From Bradyrhizobium betae (GTDB lineage Bacteria; Pseudomonadota; Alphaproteobacteria; Rhizobiales; Xanthobacteraceae), in contig NZ_CP044543.1 of assembly GCF_008932115.1 (NCBI RefSeq), positions 1,364,001 through 1,428,000 of the forward strand: 64,000 nt of DNA. The letters run 5' to 3'. The position numbers were made by a program, and so were the translations under genes. Under the pieces are notes generated by a model. It was not told the DNA's origin and did no database searches. It saw nothing but the letters and a program-made list of their open reading frames with translations. Positions 9,697 through 18,672 of this stretch are shown one piece after another (position 1 is the first letter of the stretch; every line of letters begins with the position of its first letter).

Positions 9697-10295
9697 CGAC
9701 GCAGACCGCTCAACGCCGGCGACTCGCCGGGCAGCATGTTCGATCTGATATCGCTGTCCATACGGCCCGAATCCTGCTGCGTGAAACCGGCGCCGAACGA
9801 CAGGCTGAGATTTGAGGTCGGCTTGAATTCGACGCCTGCGAACGCGCCGTAACCGGGCGAGGCGCCGGAGGTGAGCGGCGCCAGCGAGCTGCCGATGCCG
9901 CCGTTGTATTTCAGTGTGTCGAAGCCGGCAAAGAACGTGACGGGCATGCCACTCGCCGTCTTGGTGTTGTAGCCGAACTGCGTGCTGTCGTAAGAGAGCG
10001 CACTGAAATTGCCGGCCGGCGCGGGCTGGCTGAGACCGCTCAGACCGAGATTGCCGCGCTCGCTTCCGACGAAGAAGCCGGGACGAAAACCGTAGCTTTC
10101 GTCGGCATTGCCGCCATTGAAGCTCGGAAAGTTGCCGTAGGCATCGGAGCTTTGGCCGCTGCTCCCGCCAAAGCCGAAAGCCCCACCCGGGATCCAATAT
10201 CTCAGAGCCGCGACTTGCGCATGAGCCGGCGCTCCGCCGAGGCAGAGCAGTGCGAAGAGAGGCGCGAGGGCGCAAGAGCGTGCAAAGCGGGACAT
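9693..10295 (-). CDS. Secreted outer-membrane-type hypothetical protein
   Basis: A 200-residue protein with a clear signal peptide (residues 1-26, ending PAHAQ). The mature part is rich in Gly, Ser, Asn and aromatic residues with alternating polar/hydrophobic strands (FFAGFDTLKYN, AFAGVEFKP, LSLSFGAGF), which suggests a small beta-barrel or surface protein. I recognise no named family. It converges with the nitroreductase gene, overlapping it by four bases at a shared CTAG. It may be an outer-membrane porin-like protein or an exported scaffold; function unknown. Confidence 0.7.
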   Translation of the reverse strand: MSRFARSCALAPLFALLCLGGAPAHAQVAALRYWIPGGAFGFGGSSGQSSDAYGNFPSFNGGNADESYGFRPGFFVGSERGNLGLSGLSQPAPAGNFSALSYDSTQFGYNTKTASGMPVTFFAGFDTLKYNGGIGSSLAPLTSGASPGYGAFAGVEFKPTSNLSLSFGAGFTQQDSGRMDSDIRSNMLPGESPALSGLRR

Positions 10296-10480
10296 TCAGG
10301 TAACCGTCAAGAAAGCTCGGAAATTATACGCAACAGATGGCGCAAAGGCCAGCGTTGCCGGCACCAGGCCCCCCTTCATTGAGTTCCAGCATGCGCGCCC
10401 GAGGTCTTGCACAGGCCGCGCCGCGACGTAAGCTGCGATCGAACAAGGCGGCGCGAGTCCGCCGAAACGGGAGGATGATG

Positions 10481-11137
10481 ATGCGCTATCTTGGGATGCG
10501 ATATCTTGGCCTGGCGCTGGCTGTGCTGGTCACCGTAGCGATCCCGGGAGCCGGCGGCGCGGCCGAGCCGACCCGCTTCGTGCCGCTGAAGCCGGACGAG
10601 CTCACGCCACCGCAGAAGGAGTGGGCGGATGCGATCGCGGTGCCGCCGCGCAACGCCAAATTCACCAACCCGCCCTACCGCGCCTATATCCGCAACCCGG
10701 AGCTTGCACCCAAGCTCTCGGCCATGTCGGACTATCTGCGATGGAATTCGTCGCTGCCCGCGCGCCTCAGCGAATTCGCCATCCTGATCGCCGCGCGGCA
10801 GTGGACGGCGCAATACGAGTGGTTCGCGCATTATCCGCTCGCGATGAAGGCCGGTCTCGATCCGGAGGTCGCGAAAGATGTCGCGAACGGTGTGCGTCCG
10901 AAGGCGATGAAGGATGACGAGACCGCGCTCTACGACCTCGTGTTGGCGCTCTATCGCGACAAGAAAGTGTCGGATGACGTCTACCGCGCCGCGCAGCAGA
11001 AATTCGGCGAGCGCGGCATCATGGATATCATCGGCCTGATCGGCTATTATGACCTGGTCTCGATGACGCTGATCACGATGCAGGCGGAAGCACCGAACGA
11101 CAGCGTGCCACCACTGCCACCGCTCGCGGCGAAGTAG
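10481..11137 (+). CDS. Secreted carboxymuconolactone decarboxylase-like (AhpD-fold) protein
   Basis: A 218-residue protein with an N-terminal signal sequence (leader to about GGAAE) followed by an all-helical AhpD/CMD-type domain: PARLSEFAILIAARQWTAQYEW and a later IIGLIGYYDLVSMTL helix are typical. The CxxC redox pair of AhpD is absent, as in many CMD proteins. Three consecutive ATGs occur at 10475, 10478 and 10481; the last is six bases from GGGAGG and is preferred. Family members act as decarboxylases or peroxidase partners; no specific reaction can be assigned. Confidence 0.78.
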   Translation: MRYLGMRYLGLALAVLVTVAIPGAGGAAEPTRFVPLKPDELTPPQKEWADAIAVPPRNAKFTNPPYRAYIRNPELAPKLSAMSDYLRWNSSLPARLSEFAILIAARQWTAQYEWFAHYPLAMKAGLDPEVAKDVANGVRPKAMKDDETALYDLVLALYRDKKVSDDVYRAAQQKFGERGIMDIIGLIGYYDLVSMTLITMQAEAPNDSVPPLPPLAAK

Positions 11138-11159
11138 AGTCGCGCACAATGCTATAACC

Positions 11160-11286
11160 GTCACCCTGAGGTGGCCGCTTCTTAGCGGCCCTCGAAGGGC
11201 GACGGCCCCGCTGCATCGAGGCCATACATCCTTCGAGGCTCCCGGCGCGATGCTTTGCATCGCGCCGCTCGCACCTCAGGATGACG
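11160..11286. repeat. Intergenic inverted-repeat element (CCTCAGGATGAC family)
   Basis: Arms GTCACCCTGAGGTG and CACCTCAGGATGACGG frame inner hairpins (GCCGCTTCTTAGCGGC and GGCGCGATGCTTTGCATCGCGCC). This fits one of the common mobile palindromes of Bradyrhizobium genomes. It fills most of the gap between the CMD-like gene and the converging duplicated-domain gene. Confidence 0.7.
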
Positions 11287-11344
11287 GAATTGATGGTGGC
11301 GTCACTGGAGTCAGCGTAGTCGAGCCGCAAGCCGCCGTGAGCGG

Positions 11345-11977
11345 CTAGGCCGTCCTGTCCACCGAAGACGATGAATCCGCCGGCGGATATTTCGTCACGG
11401 GCACTGAGAAAGACTTGTTCCCGACCTGGTAGATGATCGTGCCGTTCTGTCCGTCCTTGGTCGAGATTTGCGATTGCCCGAACATGATGACGTTGTTGTA
11501 GACGATGCCGGTGCCCTGACGGGTGACGCCGTCGGTGGTGACGCTGACTTGTGCTTCCTTGCCGTCGACGGCGAGGACCTTGAAGCTCGCACTCTTGCCG
11601 TTGTCGCTGGAATAGCCGCCCCAGCTTCCCATCAGGCGACTGTCCGAGGCCGGCGGCGCCTGCTTCTCGAGATTGGCGGTCTGCTTGCCTGCGCCCGCGG
11701 AAGACAACAGCACCAGGTTCTTGCCGTCCTTGGTGCCGACTGTGATCGTGCCGAAGGTGATCAGCGCGCCGCTGACCTGGCCAAAGCCGCGCTCGGTGTG
11801 CCCGTTATGAGTGTACTCGACCTGCGCCCGGGTGCCGCGGATATTGACCACCTTGAAGCCAACGGGCTGGTTGTTGCCCGCCCAATTGCCCTCCCATTCA
11901 CCGAGCAATCTGCTCTGGTGATAGACCCGCTCACTGGCGGGCGAAATCTGGCTGGTGCTCTGCGTGACGATGGCCAT
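11345..11977 (-). CDS. Hypothetical protein with a tandem duplicated domain
   Basis: A 210-residue protein of unknown function. Residues about 24-92 and 113-182 are two copies of one domain: LLGEWEGNW...GFKVVNIRGTRAQVEYTHNG...ITVGTKDG aligns with LMGSWGGYS...SFKVLAVDGKEAQVSVTTDG...QISTKDGQ. Each copy looks like a small beta-sandwich with a GxW opening and a KDG turn. There is no signal peptide with ATG 11977, and no alternative start lies upstream in frame. It may be a carbohydrate- or ligand-binding pair; no family name is claimed. Confidence 0.65.
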   Translation of the reverse strand: MAIVTQSTSQISPASERVYHQSRLLGEWEGNWAGNNQPVGFKVVNIRGTRAQVEYTHNGHTERGFGQVSGALITFGTITVGTKDGKNLVLLSSAGAGKQTANLEKQAPPASDSRLMGSWGGYSSDNGKSASFKVLAVDGKEAQVSVTTDGVTRQGTGIVYNNVIMFGQSQISTKDGQNGTIIYQVGNKSFSVPVTKYPPADSSSSVDRTA

Positions 11978-12156
11978 CGGATTGCTCGGCGGACGAGTCT
12001 GACGAACCCGCTTTCGGTCGCTTGCCGGTCAGCAATGGCAAGATACCGAGCGGAAACAATCAGACATAGTCCGATTAGGCCCGGCACTGGTTAACGAGCG
12101 GTTAAATTCAACCCTCGGGCGAGGCGAGGCAAAAGGCCCCATTCGCAGCAGCGCCG

Positions 12157-13035
12157 TCAGCGCCCCCAGCGATCCGACCAGATCTTCTCGCCGATCATGC
12201 AGTTGACGCGCGGCTCCTTGTCCGCGACCCGCACCACGGGACGCTCGGGCGTGCGGCCTGCAACTTCCATCAGCAGCTTGGTGCGGATCGCTTCCTTGAA
12301 CTTCTCGCGGTCCTTGATCGAGATGACGAAAGAGCCGGGGCCGCCGACAACGCAGTCCTCGTAGTAGTAATCGAGATTATCGATGTCCATGGTCGAGTAG
12401 GACGGCTCCTTGACCATGATCGGCAGGCCGTTGATGACGATGCCCTTCTCGAGCGCGGCGTCCCGCGCCGCCGTGACCGGTCCGCCATTGTTGTTGGGAC
12501 CGTCGCCGGAAATGTCGATGACGCGGCGCAGGCCCCGATAGGGATCCTCGTCGAACAGCGGCATCGCGAAATTGATCGCGCCGGAGATCGAGGTGCGCGA
12601 GGCGCGCCGGATCGGCGTCTTCATGATCTCGGCGGCGACCGCGTCCGCGGTCTCGGGTCCGTCCACCAGCCGCCAGGGGATGATGATCTTCTGGTCGCTG
12701 GAGGCGGCCCACTCGAAATAGGTCACCGCAATACGGCCGTTCGGTCCGAGCTTCAACGCCTGGAGGAATTCCTTCGACTGGATCGCCTGCGCATAGCCTT
12801 CGCGCTGGATCGCGAGCTCGTCCATGTCCATGGAGTAGGAGACGTCGACAGCGAGGATCAGCTCGACATCGACCGTCTGCGCGTCCCTGTCGGCCGTCAG
12901 CCGCTGCGGTCGATTCTTGAGCGGATCGGATTTGGACGGTTCAAATTTGGGCCCTGGTGCCGCGATGCCCGCGACGTCACCTCCGGCGAGAACGCCGGCC
13001 ACCAGCACAGCCCCGATCGAGAACGGCATGCGCAT
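12157..13035 (-). CDS. DUF1194 von Willebrand factor A-like secreted protein
   Basis: A 292-residue protein with an N-terminal signal sequence and a VWA-type domain of the DUF1194 family. The metal-ion-dependent adhesion site is visible: D64-V-S66-Y-S68, a Thr/Ser in RTSISGA, and the later Asp in DISGDGPNNNGG. It ends with a Cys-containing tail. ATG 13035 follows GGGAG by six bases. VWA proteins usually mediate protein-protein contacts; the role of DUF1194 is unknown. It stands alone upstream of the divergent fluoride-responsive unit. Confidence 0.82.
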   Translation of the reverse strand: MRMPFSIGAVLVAGVLAGGDVAGIAAPGPKFEPSKSDPLKNRPQRLTADRDAQTVDVELILAVDVSYSMDMDELAIQREGYAQAIQSKEFLQALKLGPNGRIAVTYFEWAASSDQKIIIPWRLVDGPETADAVAAEIMKTPIRRASRTSISGAINFAMPLFDEDPYRGLRRVIDISGDGPNNNGGPVTAARDAALEKGIVINGLPIMVKEPSYSTMDIDNLDYYYEDCVVGGPGSFVISIKDREKFKEAIRTKLLMEVAGRTPERPVVRVADKEPRVNCMIGEKIWSDRWGR

Positions 13036-13304
13036 CGCAGTCTCCCGTCGTATGACGCGATGGTGACATGCAATCGCCTTGCCGCAAAGCGCGAAGATCG
13101 CTTGGGCTTCACATTCAGGTCAGGAACAGACGCGCCTTGCGCAAAGCTGCCGTCGTCTCGCCGCTTTCGCGCCTCCAGGCCTCGCGCGATCACCTGCAGC
13201 TTCCATCGCAAGTGCCTCCCGCATCGAGCTGCAAAACGACGACTCACGGGACGGGCTCTCCCGCCCATTTGTCCGGCGCGATTTCCATGCTAGGCTGGAC
13301 GCAC
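13036..13304. other. Gap between DUF1194 gene and fluoride riboswitch
   Basis: I see no gene here. It should hold the divergent promoters for the DUF1194 gene (minus) and the riboswitch transcript (plus), but no clear consensus boxes stand out. Confidence 0.4.
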
Positions 13305-13388
13305 AGATGGGGATGGAGTCCCCCGATAACCGCCCGGCGGCCTTGGGGCGTATCCTTGGACCGTAGTGGGCTGATGACTCCTGCTTGA
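13305..13388 (+). ncRNA. Fluoride riboswitch (crcB motif)
   Basis: The leader contains the conserved parts of the crcB-motif aptamer: GGGGATGGAGTCCCCC with the loop-side GATAACCGC at 13309-13330, a variable stem, and the near-invariant 3' segment CTGATGACTCCTGC at 13371-13384. It precedes an MFS gene and crcB, the classical fluoride exporter, on the same strand. A mutually exclusive antiterminator/terminator follows (13418-13456). Family recognition rests on remembered consensus; a covariance-model search against the fluoride riboswitch family would settle it. Confidence 0.85.
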
Positions 13389-13417
13389 GGCGAGGCAATC
13401 TTTGAGCCTCTGCCTTT

Positions 13418-13456
13418 GGCGGGAGCATGGACAAGCCCGCCGATGGCGGGTTTTTT
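13418..13456 (+). terminator. Attenuator: intrinsic terminator with competing antiterminator
   Basis: CCCGCC (13436-13441) pairs with GGCGGG (13445-13450), followed by six T residues: an intrinsic terminator 26 bases before the MFS start codon. A second GGCGGG at 13418-13423 can pair with the same CCCGCC, forming the alternative antiterminator. This is the expected expression platform for a transcriptional fluoride ON switch. Confidence 0.8.
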
Positions 13457-13481
13457 GTTGCCTGACAACGAAGGCCAGGGC

Positions 13482-14714
13482 ATGGCCAGGGACGAAGGCG
13501 GGGACGTGACGACAACGACACCGAATACTGCGCGCGCCGCGCTGCCCAGAGGGATCTGGGTGCTCGGCTTCGTCTCGATGCTGATGGACATCTCCTCCGA
13601 GATGATCCACGCGCTGCTGCCGGTCTATCTGGTCACCGTGCTCGGGGCATCCACGCTCACCGTCGGCTTCATAGAAGGCTTCGCCGAGGCGACGGCCTCG
13701 ATCACAAAGATCTTCTCCGGCGCGTTGTCGGACTGGCTCGGCCGGCGCAAGCTGCTTGCCGCGCTCGGCTACGGGCTCGCTGCCTTCACAAAGCCGCTGT
13801 TTCCGATCGCCCCCAGCGTCGGATGGCTGGTGGCCGCACGTTTTGTCGACCGCGTCGGCAAGGGCATTCGCGGCGCGCCGCGCGATGCGCTGATCGCCGA
13901 TATCGCGCCGGCCGGCGTGCGCGGCGCGAGCTTTGGCCTGCGCCAATCGCTCGACACCATCGGCGCCTTCGTCGGGCCGCTCGCCGCAATCGGCCTGATG
14001 TGGTGGACCGCGGACAATTTCGCCGCGGTGTTCTGGGTGGCGGTGCTGCCGGCATTTCTGTCCTTCGGACTGATCGCGTTCGCGGTAAGCGAGCCGGAGC
14101 CGGACCCGAGCCGGGAGCCCCCGAAGAATCCGCTCAATCTCGCCGCGATGCGGCAGCTTGGATCGGTCTACTGGCGCGTCGTGGCGGTCGGCGTCGTCTT
14201 CACGCTGGCGCGCTTCAGCGAGGCTTTCCTGATCCTGCGCGCCCAGAACATCGGGCTCAACGCGATGTGGGTGCCTGCGGTGCTGGTGCTGATGAACATC
14301 ACTTACGCGCTGTCCGCCTACCCGGCCGGCGTGCTGTCGGACCGTATCAACCGCACCGGCCTGCTCGCGCTCGGCCTCGTCTTTCTCGCCGTCGCCGATC
14401 TCGCGCTCGCGCTGCTGCCGAACCTGGCGGGCCTCGCGCTCGGCGTGGTGCTGTGGGGGCTGCACATGGGATTGACGCAAGGCCTGCTCTCGGCCCTCGT
14501 CGCCGACGCCGCGCCGCCGAGCCTGCGCGGCACGGCATTCGGCTATTTCAACCTGTTCACCGGCCTTGCGTTGCTGGCCGCGAGCGTGATCGCCGGAGCG
14601 CTGTGGGACGCCTATGGCCCTGCCGTGACGTTCTTCGCCGGGCTCGGCTTCGCGCTGGTCTCGCTGGTGGGGCTGCTCGCCGTCGGCAACGGGCTGACAG
14701 CGGAGGAGAAATGA
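13482..14714 (+). CDS. MFS transporter under fluoride riboswitch
   Basis: A 410-residue major facilitator superfamily permease with about twelve membrane segments. It shows the MFS loop motif variant GALSDWLGRRK and a second DRVGKGIRGAPRDALIAD signature found in an uncharacterised MFS branch. ATG 13482 is preferred because the longer frame (TTG 13416) would start inside the antiterminator. It is the first gene after the fluoride riboswitch and is followed 31 bases later by crcB, so it should be induced by fluoride. It may export fluoride-related stress products or another ligand; substrate unknown. Confidence 0.85.
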   Translation: MARDEGGDVTTTTPNTARAALPRGIWVLGFVSMLMDISSEMIHALLPVYLVTVLGASTLTVGFIEGFAEATASITKIFSGALSDWLGRRKLLAALGYGLAAFTKPLFPIAPSVGWLVAARFVDRVGKGIRGAPRDALIADIAPAGVRGASFGLRQSLDTIGAFVGPLAAIGLMWWTADNFAAVFWVAVLPAFLSFGLIAFAVSEPEPDPSREPPKNPLNLAAMRQLGSVYWRVVAVGVVFTLARFSEAFLILRAQNIGLNAMWVPAVLVLMNITYALSAYPAGVLSDRINRTGLLALGLVFLAVADLALALLPNLAGLALGVVLWGLHMGLTQGLLSALVADAAPPSLRGTAFGYFNLFTGLALLAASVIAGALWDAYGPAVTFFAGLGFALVSLVGLLAVGNGLTAEEK

Positions 14715-14745
14715 TCGTGTACGGCGCAAATTGGGGAACGAGACG

Positions 14746-15129
14746 TTGAACATTCAATCTATTCTGGCCGTCGCAGCGGGCGGAGCGCTCGGTGCGGTCG
14801 TACGCTACCTCGTCGCGATCGGCTCGGGCCGACTGTTCGGCACCGATTTTCCCTGGGGCACCGTGATCATCAACGTGACGGGATCGTTCTTGATCGGCCT
14901 TTTCGCGGCGCTGTTCGCGACCAGATGGAACCTGCCGCAGACGGCCCGAATTTTCCTGACGGTCGGGATCTGCGGCGGCTACACGACATTCTCCACGTTC
15001 TCGCTGGATGCCTGGTACCTGATCGAGCGCGGCCAAACATGGGCCTCCGCGGCCTATATGATTGGATCGGTCGTGCTGTCCGTGGGCGCGCTCATTGCCG
15101 CGTTGCAATTGGTGCGCGCGCTTCCGTGA
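14746..15129 (+). CDS. crcB: Fluoride exporter CrcB/Fluc
   Basis: A 127-residue membrane protein with four helices, the dimeric Fluc fluoride channel that expels fluoride. Conserved blocks are GGALGAVVRY near the start, GTVIINVTGSFLIG (pore Asn) and GICGGYTTFSTFS (the Phe-box and central sodium-site region). TTG 14746 follows GGGAA by eight bases; an in-frame TTG at 14731 would add five residues. It is second in the riboswitch-controlled unit with the MFS gene. Confidence 0.93.
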   Translation: MNIQSILAVAAGGALGAVVRYLVAIGSGRLFGTDFPWGTVIINVTGSFLIGLFAALFATRWNLPQTARIFLTVGICGGYTTFSTFSLDAWYLIERGQTWASAAYMIGSVVLSVGALIAALQLVRALP

Positions 15130-15194
15130 CGGCACCTGCACAACCGGCGCATTCCTGCCATTCCCCTGGGCATGATGACGAGGGGCTGACCATC

Positions 15195-15224
15195 TTGGAG
15201 AGGCCCCGGGTCCTGCAATATAAT
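15195..15224 (+). promoter_or_regulatory. Probable housekeeping promoter of clpS
   Basis: TTGGAG and a perfect TATAAT are separated by 18 bases, with the -10 box ending 44 bases before the clpS start. The AT-rich box stands out in a GC-rich gap. Sequence match only. Confidence 0.5.
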
Positions 15225-15268
15225 AAGCAGGTTCGAAGCTCGTCAGGGCCGGGGCGTTTCAGGATACG

Positions 15269-15574
15269 ATGAACGACACCGTCACCACACCCAAGACGCG
15301 GACCAAAATCAAGGTCGAGCGGCCGAAGCTGCACAAGGTCATCCTGATCAACGACGACTACACGCCGCGTGAGTTCGTCACGATGATCCTGAAGGCCGAA
15401 TTCCGCATGACCGAGGATCAGGCCTACAAGGTGATGATCACGGCGCACAAGCTGGGCGCCTGTGTGGTCGCCGTGTTCACCAAGGACGTCGCCGAGACCA
15501 AGGCCACCCGCGCCACCGACGCCGCCCGCACCAAGGGCTATCCGCTGCTGTTCACGACGGAGCCGGAGGAATAA
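15269..15574 (+). CDS. clpS: ATP-dependent Clp protease adaptor ClpS
   Basis: A 101-residue adaptor that binds N-degron substrates and delivers them to ClpAP. The ClpS core is intact: KVILINDDYTPREFVTMIL (substrate-pocket N-D-D and T-P-x-E-F-V), then the HKLGACVVAVFTKDVAETK helix-strand segment. The short basic N terminus (TTPKTRTKIKVERPK) is the flexible extension that engages ClpA. clpA is not adjacent within the window. The next gene is convergent. Confidence 0.95.
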   Translation: MNDTVTTPKTRTKIKVERPKLHKVILINDDYTPREFVTMILKAEFRMTEDQAYKVMITAHKLGACVVAVFTKDVAETKATRATDAARTKGYPLLFTTEPEE

Positions 15575-15581
15575 GGCTTCA

Positions 15582-16772
15582 TCAGGCCATCACCGCCGAT
15601 GTCTCTTCCGCCAGTCCGTACACACGCTGCGCCTTGGAAAATCCCGCGATCGGAAATTCGCCGAGCTCTCGCCAGTCGTGGCGGCAGGCGTTCGCAAAGA
15701 CTTCCGAGACCACGACGGTGCGGCCGAGCCTTCCTGCGATCTTCTCCAGCCGTGCGGCGAGGTTCACCGCAGGGCCGATGCAGGTGAAGTCGAGCCGATT
15801 GCCGCCGCCGATATTGCCGTAGAGGATGTTGCCGACGTGCAGCGCGACGCCGAAGCGAAAGCGCTCGACGACGTCGCCGACCGGAAAAGCGAGCGCCTCG
15901 ACGCTGGCGCGAGACTCGCGCGCCGCTTCCAGCACGCGCGTGCAGACATGCGCGGCATCGCCGACATATTCGTCGATCGGGAACACCGCGAGCAGACCGT
16001 CGCCCATGAATTTCAGCACTTCGCCGCCATGGCCCCGGATCGCGGCAACCTGGCAGTCGAAATACTGGTTGAGGATCTCGACCACGGTCTCGGCCGGCAG
16101 CCGGTCCGACAGCGCGGTGAAGCCGCGCAGATCCGACAGCCAGATCGCGGCCTGCATGGTGTCGTTGTGGCCGCGGCGGATCTGGCCGCCGAGGATGCGC
16201 GCGCCGGCGCGGTTGCCGACATAGGTGTCGAGCAGCATCTCGGCAGTGCGGCGCAGGCTGACGATCTCGCTGACGCGGGCAAGCGGCGCCACGAGGGTCC
16301 GGATCGCCGCGACGTCGTCGTCGCTGAAACCGCCGGGACGCCGCGTCACCCAGCTCGTCGCATGGATCGAGCCGTCGAGATACGGCATCGGCACCGCGAA
16401 ATAGTCGGTCACGCCTTCGGCGCGCATGTCGTCGAGGAACGGAAAGCGCTTGCTGTCCGGATCGTCCATCCGTCCCCGGACCTCGAGCCCCTCCTCAAAC
16501 ACGATCCGAAGCGGGCTCCTGGCGAATTCGGGCGTCTCCAGGATCTCGAAATCGACAGTGCCGATCTCGACCTTCTGACCTTCCCGCCAGATGAAGTTAC
16601 GGCCAAAGATTTCCGGATGCAGCGTGCGGATGAAGATGCCGAACCGCCACAGCGGCAGGCCGGCTGCGACGAGATGTTCGCAGACGTCGGCGATCATCTG
16701 GGACGGAGTCTCCGCCGACCGCGCGCCGTCGATCAGCCAGTTGGTGATGCGCTGGATCTCGAAGTTTTGCAT
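15582..16772 (-). CDS. Class III adenylate/guanylate cyclase with N-terminal sensor domain
   Basis: A 396-residue soluble nucleotide cyclase. Residues 20-180 resemble a GAF-like sensor region; residues 205-390 form the class III catalytic domain. The two metal aspartates are visible, D214 in WLSDLRGFTALSD and D258 in GEVLKFMGDGLLAVF, and K254 is the expected adenine-selecting lysine. CIGPAVNLAARLE supplies the Asn/Arg transition-state pair. Such multiple cyclases are typical of rhizobia and make cAMP in response to unknown signals. It converges on clpS with an eight-base gap. Confidence 0.88.
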   Translation of the reverse strand: MQNFEIQRITNWLIDGARSAETPSQMIADVCEHLVAAGLPLWRFGIFIRTLHPEIFGRNFIWREGQKVEIGTVDFEILETPEFARSPLRIVFEEGLEVRGRMDDPDSKRFPFLDDMRAEGVTDYFAVPMPYLDGSIHATSWVTRRPGGFSDDDVAAIRTLVAPLARVSEIVSLRRTAEMLLDTYVGNRAGARILGGQIRRGHNDTMQAAIWLSDLRGFTALSDRLPAETVVEILNQYFDCQVAAIRGHGGEVLKFMGDGLLAVFPIDEYVGDAAHVCTRVLEAARESRASVEALAFPVGDVVERFRFGVALHVGNILYGNIGGGNRLDFTCIGPAVNLAARLEKIAGRLGRTVVVSEVFANACRHDWRELGEFPIAGFSKAQRVYGLAEETSAVMA

Positions 16773-16842
16773 GCCCGCATTTGCGGACGAAGTTGTGGGA
16801 TCGTCAAGCTGCGCGGTGGGCTAGTACCGTGACATGAACGCC

Positions 16843-17931
16843 CTAGCGTCCCACCTGTCCGCGATCCCGCAAAAAGTGATCGGCGAGCACGCAGGCCATC
16901 ATGGCTTCGCCGACGGGGACGGCGCGGATGCCGACGCAGGGGTCGTGGCGGCCCTTGGTGAAAATCTCGGTGTCGGCGCCCTGGCGATCGACGGTCAGGC
17001 GCGGCTGCAGGATCGACGAGGTCGGCTTCACCGCGAAGCGCACCACCACCGGCTGCCCGGTCGAGATGCCGCCCAGAATGCCGCCGGCATGGTTGGACAA
17101 AAAGCGCGTGCCGTCATTGCCGGTGCGCATCTCGTCGGCATTCTCTTCGCCGGTCAATTCCGCCGCGCCAAAGCCGGCACCGATCTCGACGCCCTTGACC
17201 GCGTTGATGGTCATCATCGCGCCCGCCAAATCGGAATCGAGTTTTGCGTAGATCGGCGCGCCGAGGCCGGCCGGCACGCCCTCGGCGACGATCTCGAGCA
17301 CCGCGCCGATCGATGAACCGCTCTTGCGAATGCCGTCGAGATAGGTCTCGAAGAACGCCGCCTTGTCCTTGTCCGGACAGAAGAACGGATTCTTCGCAAT
17401 CTCGTCCCAGTCCCACTTCGCGCGGTCGATCTTGTGCGGGCCCATCTGCACCAGCGCGCCGCGCACCTTCACGTCGGGCAGCACCTTGCGCGCAATGGCG
17501 CCGGCGGCGACGCGCGTGGCGGTCTCGCGCGCGGAGGAGCGGCCGCCGCCGCGATAGTCGCGCAGGCCATATTTCGCTTCATAGGTGAAGTCGGCGTGCC
17601 CCGGGCGAAACTTGTCCTTGATCTCCGAATAGTCCTTCGAGCGCTGGTCGGTGTTCTCGATCAGGAGCCCGATCGGCGTGCCCGTCGTCACCTGCACACC
17701 GGTCTCCGGATGCGCCATCACGCCGGAGAGGATTTTGACCTGGTCCGGCTCCTGGCGCTGGGTGGTGAAGCGCGACTGGCCGGGCCGGCGGCGATCGAGG
17801 TCCTGCTGGATATCGGCCTCGGTGAGCGGGATCATCGGCGGGCAGCCGTCGACCACGCAGCCGATCGCCACCCCGTGGCTCTCGCCGAAGGTGGTGACGC
17901 GGAACATGTGGCCGAAGGTGTTGAAGGACAT
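16843..17931 (-). CDS. aroC: Chorismate synthase
   Basis: A 362-residue enzyme converting EPSP to chorismate with reduced FMN, the last shikimate-pathway step. The family signatures [17 protein letters not shown] near the N terminus, [17 protein letters not shown] in the centre and [20 protein letters not shown] are all intact. Length is standard. It is on the minus strand before the cyclase gene; the phosphatase and fabI genes lie upstream on the same strand, but a 128-base gap with a repeat separates them. Confidence 0.96.
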   Translation of the reverse strand: MSFNTFGHMFRVTTFGESHGVAIGCVVDGCPPMIPLTEADIQQDLDRRRPGQSRFTTQRQEPDQVKILSGVMAHPETGVQVTTGTPIGLLIENTDQRSKDYSEIKDKFRPGHADFTYEAKYGLRDYRGGGRSSARETATRVAAGAIARKVLPDVKVRGALVQMGPHKIDRAKWDWDEIAKNPFFCPDKDKAAFFETYLDGIRKSGSSIGAVLEIVAEGVPAGLGAPIYAKLDSDLAGAMMTINAVKGVEIGAGFGAAELTGEENADEMRTGNDGTRFLSNHAGGILGGISTGQPVVVRFAVKPTSSILQPRLTVDRQGADTEIFTKGRHDPCVGIRAVPVGEAMMACVLADHFLRDRGQVGR

Positions 17932-18003
17932 CGCTGCTCGCTGGCTAGTAAGTCAGTGCTGACTTAGCTCGCCCCGAAATATGCGTCAAATATGCCCACT
18001 CTC

Positions 18004-18033
18004 GTCATGGCCGGGACAAGCCCGGGCATGACG
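18004..18033. repeat. Short intergenic palindrome
   Basis: GTCATGGCCGGG and CCCGGGCATGAC are near-perfect inverted arms around ACAAG. It resembles the core of a common Bradyrhizobium intergenic element and could act as a terminator stem for the phosphatase gene, although no T-run follows. Confidence 0.55.
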
Positions 18034-18059
18034 GCGGAGGGTGGGGCAACGCGCCGGGC

Positions 18060-18659
18060 TTAACTAAACTTGTCCAGCCGGCCGTCGCGAAACACGTAGA
18101 CGGCGCCCTGCTCGATATAGAGCTCGGCGGCGCTGGCGGGGGTCTCGATACCCAAAGACACCATCAGGGCCCGGCAGGTGCCGCCATGGGCGACCGCGAC
18201 GGTGTCGGTCTGGAGCTGATCGTACCAGGCGCGCACGCGGACCTGCACATCGGCATAGGTCTCCCCGCCCGCGGGACCCACCGTCCATTTGTCGGCGAGG
18301 CGCCTGGCATAGATGTCGGGATCTTTCGCCTCGCTCTCGGCCAGCGTCAGCCCTTCCCAGACGCCGTAGCCGATCTCGCGCAGGCGATCATCGAGCGCAT
18401 AGTCCGCGACCGGCAGTTCGAGCTTGCCGCGCGCGAGCTCCATGGTCATGCGCGCCCGTCCGAGCGGGCTCGACACGAAGGGTAACGTCGCCTTGTCTCT
18501 GCCGTCGCGCTTGAAGAGGTCCGCCAGCACGCCACCGGCCTGCATGGCCTGATCGCGGCCGCGCGCGTTCAGCGGAATGTCCTTGGTGCCCTGAAGCCTG
18601 CCGAGCGCATTCCACTCGGTCTCGCCGTGGCGAAGGTAATAGATCGTGGGCACGGGCAT
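18060..18659 (-). CDS. Histidine phosphatase family protein
   Basis: A 199-residue phosphoglycerate-mutase-like phosphatase. The phospho-histidine motif is L-R10-H11-G12-E near the N terminus; the second catalytic His is in VAVAHGGTCRALM. It probably removes phosphate from a small metabolite; the specific substrate is not readable. ATG 18659 places the conserved YYLRHGE strand at residue 7; a GTG at 18686 would overlap the fabI stop. It lies directly downstream of fabI (13-base gap from the stop) and is probably co-transcribed with it. Confidence 0.87.
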   Translation of the reverse strand: MPVPTIYYLRHGETEWNALGRLQGTKDIPLNARGRDQAMQAGGVLADLFKRDGRDKATLPFVSSPLGRARMTMELARGKLELPVADYALDDRLREIGYGVWEGLTLAESEAKDPDIYARRLADKWTVGPAGGETYADVQVRVRAWYDQLQTDTVAVAHGGTCRALMVSLGIETPASAAELYIEQGAVYVFRDGRLDKFS

Positions 18660-18672
18660 TCCAGAATGGAGG

